Source of the DNA: Allochromatium humboldtianum
GTDB taxonomy: Bacteria > Pseudomonadota > Gammaproteobacteria > Chromatiales > Chromatiaceae
DNA: 43,973 nt
Reading direction: 5' to 3'
Assembly (NCBI RefSeq): GCF_013385175.1
Contig: NZ_JABZEO010000020.1
Span: 1-43,973, forward strand
This document shows, one piece after another, positions 30,919 through 38,910 of this stretch. Each line of letters opens with the position of its first letter. Position 1 is the first letter of the stretch. The notes below the pieces were generated by a model, which worked only from the letters and a program-made list of their open reading frames with translations, was not told where the DNA came from and searched no databases. A program made the position numbers and the translations under genes.

Positions 30919-31060
30919 TCGGCGGCAAGTGGATCAGGACGCGAACCTTGCCCTCGGCGAGCATGGCGCGCTGCTCGATGTCCGGCTCGCCGACCAGGAT
31001 CAGCACGTCGGGTGCGGCCTGGGTGCGCTGTTCGAGCCGTTCAATGCGCTGTCGAATCAT
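30878..31060 (-). CDS. Small coiled-coil-start protein, array member 2 (60 residues)
   Basis: The product begins MIRQRIERLEQRT and then has a beta-like part, PDVLILVGEPD and KVRVLIHLPPN, before a charged end. GAGGG stands seven bases before the ATG. The body resembles that of the 56-residue upstream protein, which suggests duplication. It overlaps that gene by 20 bp. Function unknown. Confidence 0.65.
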   Translation of the reverse strand: MIRQRIERLEQRTQAAPDVLILVGEPDIEQRAMLAEGKVRVLIHLPPNGRGHSDDKKTHH

Positions 31061-31211
31061 CGCGATCCCTCGAACTGACGAACCGAACGCGGACGATGGT
31101 TACACCAGGATCAGGCGCAGGCGGTGCGTCATCGCCGATCACGACAACCACGCGCGGCGATCCGACGTTGTTCTCCAGGCGCTCTAAGCGGGCCTCAATT
31201 CGATTCAGCAT
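31041..31211 (-). CDS. Small coiled-coil-start protein, array member 1 (56 residues)
   Basis: This 56-residue frame starts MLNRIEARLERLENN and continues PRVVVVIGDDAPPAPDPG and VTIVRVRFV, then a charged tail. GGAGG lies six bases before the ATG at 31211, and the start overlaps the end of the DUF5681 gene by 17 bp. The same start motif and beta-rich body as in the next gene support that it is real despite its length. Function unknown. Confidence 0.65.
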   Translation of the reverse strand: MLNRIEARLERLENNVGSPRVVVVIGDDAPPAPDPGVTIVRVRFVSSRDRDDSTAH

Positions 31212-31602
31212 ATTTCGCCTCCAGGCGTTCGAGCCGTTCTACCAGTTCCGCCGTCTCGACCACGCGCGCCAGCGACCCAAGACCTTGCAGCAGCTTTGCC
31301 GCCGTCTCGGGTGTCAGTTCACCAGCGCCAGCAGCAGCAAGGACGACACGCCCGTCCTGTGCCAGATCAGCGCCGCCAATCGGCAAGCTGACGGGTTGAT
31401 CGGTCGGGCGCAGCGCAGGCAAGGCGCGATCCAGCAACAACTTGGCGGCGGCGGTGTCGCCTGATTTCGCGGACGTGACCAGCGACTCCAAAATCTCGGG
31501 CACATGCTGCTCGATGGACTGCCGTAAACGCGTGGCCTTGCTGACAGTCCCCGGTTTCTTGCCTGCCGGATTGCCACTTGTGCCGGGTGTGAACTTCGCC
31601 AT
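31195..31602 (-). CDS. DUF5681 domain protein
   Basis: The 135-residue product starts MAKFTPGTSGNPAGKKPG, the typical FxPGxSGNPAGRPxG opening of DUF5681 proteins, which are common in prophages and genomic islands. A helical part follows (LLLDRALPALRP) and the C-terminus ELVERLERLEAKYAE repeats the coiled-coil motif of the array behind it. The ATG at 31602 is chosen because AGGAGG stands 10 bases upstream; another ATG nine bases earlier would be too close to it. The family may have a DNA packaging or regulatory role, but this is not established. Confidence 0.75.
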   Translation of the reverse strand: MAKFTPGTSGNPAGKKPGTVSKATRLRQSIEQHVPEILESLVTSAKSGDTAAAKLLLDRALPALRPTDQPVSLPIGGADLAQDGRVVLAAAGAGELTPETAAKLLQGLGSLARVVETAELVERLERLEAKYAESN

Positions 31603-31625
31603 TGCCTGCATACCTCCTGCAAAAA

Positions 31626-31820
31626 TCAGAGTCCCGAAGTCCCGCCCTCGCGGGCCATCTGCCGAAAGTGCCGCCGAAACTCGCGTACCGCTCTACCGGA
31701 TGACGGGTCGAGACCGGACGCCAGCATGATCTTTGCCTCTTCTGGTGTCGGTGTCGTGACCTGTCGCTCGGCTTTGAGACCCTGAGCGGCGCGTGTGGTT
31801 GTCTGCGTGGTGCGCTTCAT
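31626..31820 (-). CDS. Small basic protein, unknown
   Basis: The 64-residue protein has a Thr- and Arg-rich start (MKRTTQTTTRAAQGLKAER) and a helical middle with PTPEEAKIMLASGL. It is basic and may bind nucleic acid, but no domain is recognised. The start overlaps the previous gene's stop by ATGA. Confidence 0.6.
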   Translation of the reverse strand: MKRTTQTTTRAAQGLKAERQVTTPTPEEAKIMLASGLDPSSGRAVREFRRHFRQMAREGGTSGL

Positions 31821-32686
31821 GCGGCCTCTCCCATATCAAGCGGCTTCATGCGCGCCACAGCGCGGACGCGATCATCCCAGAACATCGGCGCGTGCAGCGA
31901 TCCGCGCCGCCCCTTTTGCTGCTCAGTGAAACAGTCACCGAGTAGCGACTCGACCCGCCTCGCGGCCTGTTCGAAGAACTCAGCCATCGCGCGGCGGCGT
32001 TCGTTCTCCCATCCAGCGGATGCCGTTTCAGCCGCTTTTCGTGCGCTCTCCAGTTCGCGCGCGACCTGCTCGGCCTCAGTGCGTGCCTCTCGCGCCAGAC
32101 TCACCAGCGCCTCAGTGTCGGCATCGATCAGCGCCAGTTGAGCGGCGTCATCCTCGCGGGTATCGCCCTGGGCGCGTCGAGCAATCAGGGCTACGCGATC
32201 TGCTTTCAGCTTCTCGATGCGCGAGTCCAGTTCAGCCACGCGGGTGCTGGACTCCTGCATCGCCTGCTCGATGACTTCGAGCCGTTCGCGGGCATGGATC
32301 GACTTGACCGCCCACTCGGTATAGACCTCGGGCAGTCCGGGCGCGTCGATGCTGAATCCCTGCTCGATGCGGACCTTCAGCGGCTCCAGAACCTCGCCGA
32401 CCATCTGCTCGACCATCGGCGCGATACGCTGTTGTTCGGCTTGCCGTGCCGCTTCAGCTTCGGCACGGCGTTCGGCTTCGAGTGCGGCCTTGGCTTCACC
32501 CATAGCGTCGAGTGCGGCTTGATGCGCTGTGCGCAGATCGGCAGTCGGCTTGTCGGCGATCCATGCCGCTTCAAGCGCGGCCTTCGCCTCGCGTGCGTGC
32601 TGCGTGGCCTGCTCCAGCCGCTCAGCGGCGGTTGGTGTCTTGGGTGCCGTGGTCTTGGCTTTCGGCTTGGTGGTAGTGGTGGTCAT
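31817..32686 (-). CDS. Long coiled-coil protein, unknown
   Basis: The 289-residue product begins with a Thr/Lys/Pro-rich basic tail (MTTTTTKPKAKTTAPK). Nearly continuous helix follows with heptad patterns rich in Ala, Glu and Arg (about residues 20-90 and 135-245). A short globular end contains GRRGSLHAPMFWDDRVRAV. It has no signal peptide. It resembles phage-type scaffolding or structural coiled-coil proteins only in composition. No enzyme motif is seen. Tightly packed in the operon, 11 bp after the next upstream gene. Confidence 0.65.
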   Translation of the reverse strand: MTTTTTKPKAKTTAPKTPTAAERLEQATQHAREAKAALEAAWIADKPTADLRTAHQAALDAMGEAKAALEAERRAEAEAARQAEQQRIAPMVEQMVGEVLEPLKVRIEQGFSIDAPGLPEVYTEWAVKSIHARERLEVIEQAMQESSTRVAELDSRIEKLKADRVALIARRAQGDTREDDAAQLALIDADTEALVSLAREARTEAEQVARELESARKAAETASAGWENERRRAMAEFFEQAARRVESLLGDCFTEQQKGRRGSLHAPMFWDDRVRAVARMKPLDMGEAA

Positions 32687-32697
32687 CAGGATTTACC

Positions 32698-32934
32698 TCA
32701 GTGGGTTGGATGGCTCGGAGATACCGAGCCGGATGGAGAAAGGGTGTCGGCCTGTAGCTGTCGGATCTCGGCATTGATGGCGGCGAGATCGACCTTCAGA
32801 CGGCGCGTATCGAATCCGCGCGCCTTAGCCTGGGTGAGTGCCGCCCGAATCCGCGCGCGTCGCTCCAGGGCCACTGCAAGCGGCCCTCGGCAGTCGAGCA
32901 TTGCAATGCGGCGAGAGTCCGGGCGGTCTGGCAT
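32698..32934 (-). CDS. Small helical protein, unknown
   Basis: The 78-residue product is Arg-rich in its first half (LERRARIRAALTQAKARGF) with a second helix, VDLAAINAEIRQLQ, and a Ser/Pro tail. The two helices could form a hairpin. It starts 3 bp after the upstream stop codon. No family recognised. Confidence 0.6.
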   Translation of the reverse strand: MPDRPDSRRIAMLDCRGPLAVALERRARIRAALTQAKARGFDTRRLKVDLAAINAEIRQLQADTLSPSGSVSPSHPTH

Positions 32935-32937
32935 CTG

Positions 32938-33240
32938 TCAGTTCGCCCGCAGAACCATCTGCGCATTGGCCCCGAACTGCCCATCAAGGACCACCTCGAA
33001 GCAGACGGCCAGCAGCCCATAGAGCATCGCGGCGTCCTCGGGTCGGTCGAAGTGGACGCGCTCCGCATCCAGGGCGCGGACGATCTCCAGGCTTGCCGTG
33101 CTCAGTCCGGCCTTGATGTCATCCAGGTTCGTGCAGTCGAGCGGCATGGACTGAGCCATTGCACCGAGTCGGCTCATGGTCGGCGACATCGCCAGGTCTT
33201 GAACGGCTTGGCGCTGTTCGGTGGTCATGGTCTCAATCAT
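32938..33240 (-). CDS. Small acidic protein, unknown
   Basis: The 100-residue product has MTTEQRQAVQDLAMSP at residues 5-20 and a helical C-terminal half (DAAMLYGLLAVCFEVVLDG). The start at 33240 overlaps the upstream stop by ATGA; Met5 is an alternative. No family recognised. Confidence 0.6.
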   Translation of the reverse strand: MIETMTTEQRQAVQDLAMSPTMSRLGAMAQSMPLDCTNLDDIKAGLSTASLEIVRALDAERVHFDRPEDAAMLYGLLAVCFEVVLDGQFGANAQMVLRAN

Positions 33241-33578
33241 TTGGCTGCTCCGTGTGGCTGCACAGTAAAGAATCCGCTCAGATAGACACGCCGATCAAAG
33301 CACACGCGCCACGGACTGCCGGTGATGGCGGTCAGGTGCGGCACCCAATCGACCCACATGAACGCTCGGCGGCAATCGAGCATAGCGACTGAGCCGCGCG
33401 CGACCACATACAACCGCCAGGGCGTGCCGATGAAGGTCATCATGTCGGGCATATCGCCAAGCAGAATGGCCAGACCGACATCATCGAACGCAACAGCAGC
33501 CGCGATGACATTCGCGTCGGTGATGAAGCGCGTATCGGTCTCATCGAAATCCATGACGGGGTTCGCCTTTCTGCTCAT
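33237..33578 (-). CDS. Unknown protein, beta-rich
   Basis: The 113-residue product has several predicted beta strands (TPWRLYVVARG, AMLDCRRAFMWVDWV, PWRVCFDRRVYLSGFF) and two TP/SPWR repeats that could be a duplicated strand-turn unit. The start overlaps the previous gene by ATGA. No family recognised. Confidence 0.6.
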   Translation of the reverse strand: MSRKANPVMDFDETDTRFITDANVIAAAVAFDDVGLAILLGDMPDMMTFIGTPWRLYVVARGSVAMLDCRRAFMWVDWVPHLTAITGSPWRVCFDRRVYLSGFFTVQPHGAAK

Positions 33579-33910
33579 CCCCGCACCTCCCGAGCCGCGC
33601 GGCTCATGGCCGAATCAATCAAGTCGAGAACCTGGGCCTCGATTTCGGCTGAGAGTCCGGGCCGCAGTCTGGCGGCGACTCGGTGCCGATCGACCTCGAT
33701 CAGTTCGACGGCATCAATCAGTCCGGCCTGCTCGATGGCCTCAAGCGCGAAGTCCAGGGCCGTTGGAGTGCGGGCGAAGTGCTTACAGCGACGTGCGGCG
33801 CGGGCGCTGTTGGAGACCTTGCCCGCTGCTCGACACCAGCCATGCCCGCCGCGCCAGTGCCGACAATCGGCGCAGCGCACGGCATCGGGTGCGGTGGTGG
33901 TCCAGGTCAT
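33575..33910 (-). CDS. Small protein with N-terminal cysteine-rich, zinc-finger-like motif
   Basis: The 111-residue product has Cys13, Cys16, Cys26 and Cys42 with several histidines (CADCRHWRGGHGWC), which fits a small zinc-binding site. The rest is helical and acidic (LIDAVELIEVDRHRVAARL). It may assist the adjacent primase in DNA binding; this is inferred only from position. The start and the end both overlap neighbours by ATGA. Confidence 0.65.
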   Translation of the reverse strand: MTWTTTAPDAVRCADCRHWRGGHGWCRAAGKVSNSARAARRCKHFARTPTALDFALEAIEQAGLIDAVELIEVDRHRVAARLRPGLSAEIEAQVLDLIDSAMSRAAREVRG

Positions 33911-34812
33911 CGCGTGGCCTCCTTGCTCGCCTTGATCTCGGGGCGCAGTCGATACCAGTCGTTCCAGTCCGTAGGCTTGCTGCTCAGATCGAACCCGCTG
34001 AAATCCGGCATCAAGACCTTAGCGCCGACATCCAGTGCAGCCGCACGCGCTTTCGTTCGGCCAGGATTGCCGGGTGTCCATTGATCCTCGTCACCACAGA
34101 CGATGAGATCCGCGCGCGGATTGAGCCGACGAACGGCACGCGCCACGGGCAATAGGTTGTTGGCATTGAACGCGACCACGCACGGCTTGCCGGTCTCTTG
34201 ATGCAGCGTTGCCGCCGTCGCGAAACCCTCGGCGATGAGGATCGCGCCAGCCGCTTCGACACCAATGGCGAACCAAGACCCTGATATCCGACCGCCAGAC
34301 AGAAACTTCTTGCCGCCGTCCGGCGCGATGAACTGCAAGGTGGTCAGGCGTTGGCCGTCGCTCGCCGGAATGATGAGATTGCCGAACCGATCCACGCGCG
34401 TTCCATGTGCGCGGACTCCCTTTTTCAGCAGGTACGGATGAGCGTCCGGGGCCGGTGTCGCCTGATTCCAGATCGCGGCGGCGCGATTGGCCGATTCCTG
34501 ATGCTGACGGGCTTGCTCGGCGTCGCGTTCGGCGCGGGCCTTGGCGAGCATCGCGGAGAAGTCCGCGCGCTCGATGACGTTCATTTCGTCGCGGCTCTTG
34601 GCGCACCAGCTTTCAGTCATCCCGAGACGCCACGATCCAAAAGCGCCAGCCGGTAGGCCGTTCAGGTGCAGCTTGTACCACTCCGGCCCTTGGCCTCGGC
34701 GACCGTCGGCGTAGTAACGATGGATGCGACCATCGCCAATGATGTCCGGCTCCCCGAGTCCAGCCGCACGGATGGCCTCGGCGAAGCGGTCAATCGCTCT
34801 CCAGGTTTCCAT
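33907..34812 (-). CDS. Toprim-domain primase-like protein
   Basis: The 301-residue product has an N-terminal region typical of phage and plasmid primases (IHRYYADGRRGQGPEWYKLH). A middle part has HPYLLKKGV and LIIPASDGQ. A Toprim catalytic domain follows, with the glutamate in ILIAEGFATAATL and the acidic pair in LIVCGDEDQW. It should make primers for element replication together with the helicase encoded two genes upstream. The zinc-binding N-terminus of full P4-type primases is missing here, but a separate cysteine-rich protein lies directly downstream. Confidence 0.85.
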   Translation of the reverse strand: METWRAIDRFAEAIRAAGLGEPDIIGDGRIHRYYADGRRGQGPEWYKLHLNGLPAGAFGSWRLGMTESWCAKSRDEMNVIERADFSAMLAKARAERDAEQARQHQESANRAAAIWNQATPAPDAHPYLLKKGVRAHGTRVDRFGNLIIPASDGQRLTTLQFIAPDGGKKFLSGGRISGSWFAIGVEAAGAILIAEGFATAATLHQETGKPCVVAFNANNLLPVARAVRRLNPRADLIVCGDEDQWTPGNPGRTKARAAALDVGAKVLMPDFSGFDLSSKPTDWNDWYRLRPEIKASKEATR

Positions 34813-35286
34813 TTACGCCACCTCCCGCTGTTCGCTGTCGGCTTGATGCTCCAGTACCTCAAGCACGCGCTCGGTGCCGAACTTCAACGCCAAGTCGTGA
34901 CGGGCTTCGGCCAGCGTTGAACCTGGAGCCAGATACACCAGCCACTTCGGAGCCGAACCGTCCGGCATCGCGATCAGAGCTTGATAGACGCGCATCCGGC
35001 TTGAGGCTTCGGACTCAGCGATGACGCGCGGCAGTTGGCCATCGAACTCCATGATCGCGGCGCGCTCGCTGACGGCCTCAGTGATGGCGTGCTGATCGAC
35101 GGCGGTCAGCGGCGGCGGTGTGCGCGATGACAGCAGATCCAGCAGGGCGTCACGGTGCTGACGAATCAGGAACCGCAGTTGATCGGTCAGGCGCGCGGCA
35201 GGTGTGACGGACAGGCGACCGCCATCCACGATATGCAGGGAAAAGCCATCCGCCGAAAGTGAGTGCAGCAGGTCTGAAGCGTTCAT
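34813..35286 (-). CDS. Protein with TubC-like N-terminal docking domain
   Basis: The 157-residue product starts at 35286, where TGATG couples it to the helicase stop. Its first 50 residues (LLHSLSADGFSLHIVDGGRLS and then LTDQLRFLIRQHRDALLDLL, each quoted in part) match the pattern of TubC-type docking domains. These were first described in polyketide/peptide synthases and are also found in mobile elements. The remainder is helical and unknown. It sits between helicase and primase, so a role in tying the two together is plausible but is only inference. Confidence 0.6.
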   Translation of the reverse strand: MNASDLLHSLSADGFSLHIVDGGRLSVTPAARLTDQLRFLIRQHRDALLDLLSSRTPPPLTAVDQHAITEAVSERAAIMEFDGQLPRVIAESEASSRMRVYQALIAMPDGSAPKWLVYLAPGSTLAEARHDLALKFGTERVLEVLEHQADSEQREVA

Positions 35287-37892
35287 CAGAAATACTCCGA
35301 ATCGGCGCAATCGTCGTGAATGTTCGCGCGCGAAGGTGCCGGTGGAATATGGTCTGAAGATGCATCACTTCCTGCACCTCCAACATTGGCGCGGCTTGGC
35401 GCGGTGTTGGTCGGTGTCGGTTTAGTGCCGGAAGTGTCGGATTGGGTGCTGGAATGCCAGGAAAACGGCTCTTCTCCTGAATGACGCAAGCGAACGCCCT
35501 TGATGCCGCGTCCTTCCGCGCGTCGAATGTCCATCGCATCAAAGCCCAAGGTCTTGATGGCATCCAGAACCACAGAACGAAAGCGACGCAGTGACAGCGG
35601 GACTCGACCGCTCTTCTTGCACCACATCAGGTAGGACGGGAACAGCCGCGTGTCCGCGTGCAGGTAGTACACCTCGCCATCGTCCGGGCTACGGCGTTCT
35701 TCGCACTCACCGACCTGAGTCCAGGCGTCCGAGTCCGGCACACAGCATTCGGTCAGCCAATCGGCGCACGGGTTGCCTGAGCACATCGCCTCGATGTTCG
35801 CCTTGATGGTGTGCTCGGGCGGGTGACGGATGCGCCGCTCCATTTCAACAACCGGCATACTCAGCAGCCAGTTCACCACGCCGGGTAGTTCGGCGTGCAG
35901 TACGGCCTTTTCGCCTCCGGCTGCATTCCAAGCGGCCTTTTCCTGCTCCGAGACGCGACGCTCGAAATGGATGGTGACGCGGCGGCGTTCGATGCCGGAT
36001 GTATAGTCGGTGGTCGCCAACGGCTCATTGGAAGCCAGAAAGACCATGCCCTCGAAGATGAAGGAACCGGACTGTTGGACGTGCTTACGCTCCAGGCGCA
36101 CGGGATCTTGGCCGGTGATGGCCTTGAGCTTGTTCACGCTCCCGCCGTAGCGATCCGAGTCCGTGATGAGTGCCGCGCGCTTGCCGTAGAGCGCCGCCGA
36201 CTCGAAGCGGTTTTGCTCCAACTCCTTCAGGTCTGTCGTGACGGCGTTTCGGGTGCCGATCAGCGCCTCGATCAGCCGTAGGAACGTGCTCTTGCCGGTG
36301 CCTCCAGGTCCGATCAGGTGCAGGAACCGCTGCAAGTAAGCGCCGCCACGAATCAGCGCCGCCAGGAACGCGCGCAGCAGTTCCACCACATCGCGATCTT
36401 CACCAACAGCTTGCAGCAGCCACGCCTTGACGCGCGGACAGTCGGCTCCAGGCTGATATTCGTAGGGAAGCGCCCAAGTCGCGGCGTTCGTCGGCGTGAT
36501 GGGTGACAAGGTGCCGGTCTCGATGTCGAGCAAGCCATTGGCGAACGGGATGGCGTTCGGTGCCTTGGGCAATGAGCGCATACCGGCGCGCTGGATGACG
36601 GTCAGGATCGAATCCTGATAGCGCGGCGTGAAGCCGACATCTTGAGTCGCTGGAAACATCCAGCGGGTGAGTGCTTCGTACAGCGGTGCCGGACTCGGCA
36701 GCGGTTCCCAATGGGTGCCGGTGAAGCCGTGCCATGTTTCCGCTGTGGTGCAGTAGGCAAAGCGGCCTTTGAGCACGCCAGAGACGATCAGCGCCGCATC
36801 GGATGCAATCTCCAGGCGGGGGCCTTTCTCAGACTCTCGCACCAAGGCTTTCGGCTTGGGCGGTAGCGGCTCAGTGCTGGAAGTGCTGGATTCAAAGAGT
36901 TCAGTGTAGCTTTGAGTGTCGCTAGAACCCTTGTCAGTGCTGGAAGTGCTGGAAGTGCTGGATGAAAATATTTTTTCGGTTTTCTTCTTCCCCGAAACAC
37001 GTTTATTACGGATGCCGCAAATCTTTTCGATCTCGACCTTGCTGGCTCCGGCCTTCTTAGCGGCATCCTTTAACCGCATGTACTCGGCATGGTTGGCGTC
37101 ATAGACGGTGTTCCACGCGGCTTTAACCTCGTCCTCAAAGACGGCTCCAGCGTCAGACGGCTGTTGCTCAATGGCCTTGTTGATGGTCTCAACCGCGCAC
37201 CTCAGATCCTCGGCGACAGGATCGACGGCCTTGGCGAAGATGTCAGGCTCCGGTTCGTCCAGGGTCTCGCCCTCCTGCTCGCCAACGTCCGCGATGTCTG
37301 CAACGTCCTCGGCGTCCGGATCAACCTCAACCTGAGCATCGATCGTCGGCTCTTCAGTCTGCTCCGGCTGCTCGACCACAGGCGCGGCCTTCTGCTCGAT
37401 GGCCACGGGTGCAGGTTCGGCTACCGGCTCCGGCTGCTCGGCGACAGGCTCGCCCACGACAGGCTCGCCCTCACCCTGCACCTCGATCGGCGGATCTTCG
37501 GTCGGCTCCGGCTGCTCTTCGCCATGTCCATACTGAATCGACGTGGGCGTCGGATCTTCAACCGGCTCCAGTGGCTCCGTGACCGGCTCGGCTTCGGTCT
37601 CGACAGCAACCGCAAACAGCGTGGGCGCGTTGCTGCAACGCTCCTGATAGAACGCGCGCAGTCGCTCGCTCTTCTGGCTGTCCTTGAAGTTCGAGCGACG
37701 GGTGCTTTTGAGAAGGCGTCCGACTTGTGCTGAATGAAGGCCAATTTCATCAGCGATGACGCCTTGAATGATGCCTTGGGCCATCAGATCGCGAACCATA
37801 TCCGCGTCGGTCGGGCAGTGATTGGCTTGAGAATCGGGCGGTGCCTGAAACTGGATGCTGGCGCGGATGGCTTCATTGATGGCGGTGTTCAT
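35286..37892 (-). CDS. D5-like SF3 helicase with N-terminal HTH and low-complexity linker
   Basis: The 868-residue product starts at 37892 (ATGA overlap with the upstream gene). Residues about 25-65 look like a helix-turn-helix (MVRDLMAQGIIQGVIADEIG). Then comes a Glu/Pro/Val-rich linker of about 150 residues and a Ser/Thr repeat part (SSTSSTSSTD). The C-terminal half is a phage/plasmid D5-type helicase: FANGLLDIETG, Walker A GPGGTGKST near residue 530, acidic Walker B region, and FLASNEPLATTDYTSGIERR. It should unwind the element's origin. The primase part is a separate gene, unlike P4 alpha protein. Confidence 0.88.
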   Translation of the reverse strand: MNTAINEAIRASIQFQAPPDSQANHCPTDADMVRDLMAQGIIQGVIADEIGLHSAQVGRLLKSTRRSNFKDSQKSERLRAFYQERCSNAPTLFAVAVETEAEPVTEPLEPVEDPTPTSIQYGHGEEQPEPTEDPPIEVQGEGEPVVGEPVAEQPEPVAEPAPVAIEQKAAPVVEQPEQTEEPTIDAQVEVDPDAEDVADIADVGEQEGETLDEPEPDIFAKAVDPVAEDLRCAVETINKAIEQQPSDAGAVFEDEVKAAWNTVYDANHAEYMRLKDAAKKAGASKVEIEKICGIRNKRVSGKKKTEKIFSSSTSSTSSTDKGSSDTQSYTELFESSTSSTEPLPPKPKALVRESEKGPRLEIASDAALIVSGVLKGRFAYCTTAETWHGFTGTHWEPLPSPAPLYEALTRWMFPATQDVGFTPRYQDSILTVIQRAGMRSLPKAPNAIPFANGLLDIETGTLSPITPTNAATWALPYEYQPGADCPRVKAWLLQAVGEDRDVVELLRAFLAALIRGGAYLQRFLHLIGPGGTGKSTFLRLIEALIGTRNAVTTDLKELEQNRFESAALYGKRAALITDSDRYGGSVNKLKAITGQDPVRLERKHVQQSGSFIFEGMVFLASNEPLATTDYTSGIERRRVTIHFERRVSEQEKAAWNAAGGEKAVLHAELPGVVNWLLSMPVVEMERRIRHPPEHTIKANIEAMCSGNPCADWLTECCVPDSDAWTQVGECEERRSPDDGEVYYLHADTRLFPSYLMWCKKSGRVPLSLRRFRSVVLDAIKTLGFDAMDIRRAEGRGIKGVRLRHSGEEPFSWHSSTQSDTSGTKPTPTNTAPSRANVGGAGSDASSDHIPPAPSRANIHDDCADSEYF

Positions 37893-38149
37893 CGTGCGTG
37901 CCCTCCCTGCAAGAGGCTCAAGCGCGGACGGGCGACAGGCGGCGCGACGGTCTGCCAAAACTCATAGCCGTCGATGCCGTCGATTTCATCCTCAGTGCCC
38001 GCTGAATGGTCGAGCCAGCAGCTGGTTTCGCTGTCGTAGCGCACGAGGTTGAAAGCCCATCCATCCGGCGAAGATGCAGCAACCATGACCAGCGCATCGG
38101 CGGGCGGCGTGGTGTCGCGCAGGCTGTGCCAAGTGTTCACGGCGTTCAT
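37889..38149 (-). CDS. Small protein, unknown, DUF551-like appearance
   Basis: The 86-residue product has the pattern WHSLRDTTPPADALVMVA and a beta-rich middle part (GWAFNLVRYDSETSCWLDH), similar in style to small phage DUF551 proteins (weak resemblance). Both ends overlap neighbours by ATGA. Function unknown. Confidence 0.6.
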   Translation of the reverse strand: MNAVNTWHSLRDTTPPADALVMVAASSPDGWAFNLVRYDSETSCWLDHSAGTEDEIDGIDGYEFWQTVAPPVARPRLSLLQGGHAR

Positions 38150-38505
38150 GCTCTAGCCTCCATGCAGTGACGAGGCAGATACCGCCAGAACTGCGCGCGG
38201 CGAAACGGCGGGATGTGACGGTCTACCGGGCCGGTGTCGTGGGCATCCTGAACGAATCCGCCGTCATCACGGATCGGTGCCCATGAGAAGTGATAGGACG
38301 ATGCTGCTCCGGTCAGTGCTGACGGCAGCGCATCGCCGATCCAGCAGACCGCGCCCTTGTGAGTCCAGGCGGGCGTATCGGATCGACGCGCCCAACGGAT
38401 GAACGCGGCCTTGGCCGTTCGGGTGTTGATGGTGCCCTTGGTACGCTTGGCGCGGCGGGTCTGTGTGGCGGCGAGTGCCGCCACGTCCTTGTGGCGTTCG
38501 CTCAT
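38146..38505 (-). CDS. Small basic protein, unknown
   Basis: The 119-residue product has a basic N-terminal half (TRRAKRTKGTINTRTAKAAF) and a Trp/His/Arg-rich C-terminal half (FRRAQFWRYLPRHC). The start and end overlap neighbouring genes by ATGA. No family recognised. Confidence 0.6.
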   Translation of the reverse strand: MSERHKDVAALAATQTRRAKRTKGTINTRTAKAAFIRWARRSDTPAWTHKGAVCWIGDALPSALTGAASSYHFSWAPIRDDGGFVQDAHDTGPVDRHIPPFRRAQFWRYLPRHCMEARA

Positions 38506-38693
38506 CGTGCAGCCTCCTGCTTTTCGACCTGCTTCAACCGGCGTTCGAGGATCGGACGAACAGCACGCTCGACAGCCAAGCGGAGTTCGTCATCCAATTC
38601 GAGATCGCCATAGCTCGACGCGAGCGTGTGGGCGGATGCCAGTTGCTTGGAAAGCGCATAAGACCAGCGGAAGGACTCGGGATAAGTGCTCAT
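38502..38693 (-). CDS. Small helical protein, unknown
   Basis: The 63-residue product has a helical middle (ALSKQLASAHTLASSYGDLE) and an Arg-rich amphipathic C-terminal helix (AVRPILERRLKQVEKQ). It overlaps its neighbours by 4 bp on each side. Function unknown. Confidence 0.6.
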   Translation of the reverse strand: MSTYPESFRWSYALSKQLASAHTLASSYGDLELDDELRLAVERAVRPILERRLKQVEKQEAAR

Positions 38694-38905
38694 TGCTCGC
38701 CCTCCTTGCTCTCGCCATCGCGACCGACAAAGACATGATCGAACCCGGTGATGAGTTCGTCAGCGGCCTTGTCAGACAGGCGCTCGACATCGATGGCGCA
38801 GACCCAGCGTAGGGCGCTCGCACAGTTGAGCGTGGTCTCTTGCAGGGTGGACCCAATGTAAGGGTTCAGCTCGGGATGGGTGTCAACGTGGAAAGTGGCG
38901 AACAT
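38690..38905 (-). CDS. Small acidic protein, first gene of the replication block
   Basis: The 71-residue product starts MFATFHVDTHPELNPYIG and has LNCASALRWVCAIDVERLSDK. GAGG lies nine bases before the ATG at 38905. The same frame is open for another 65 codons upstream and includes an ATG at 38986 (MIQPLTVVVTDALVLPVG), so a longer form is possible. The ribosome binding site of the short form lies in a hairpin. Function unknown. Confidence 0.6.
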   Translation of the reverse strand: MFATFHVDTHPELNPYIGSTLQETTLNCASALRWVCAIDVERLSDKAADELITGFDHVFVGRDGESKEGEQ

Positions 38906-38910
38906 GCTTC

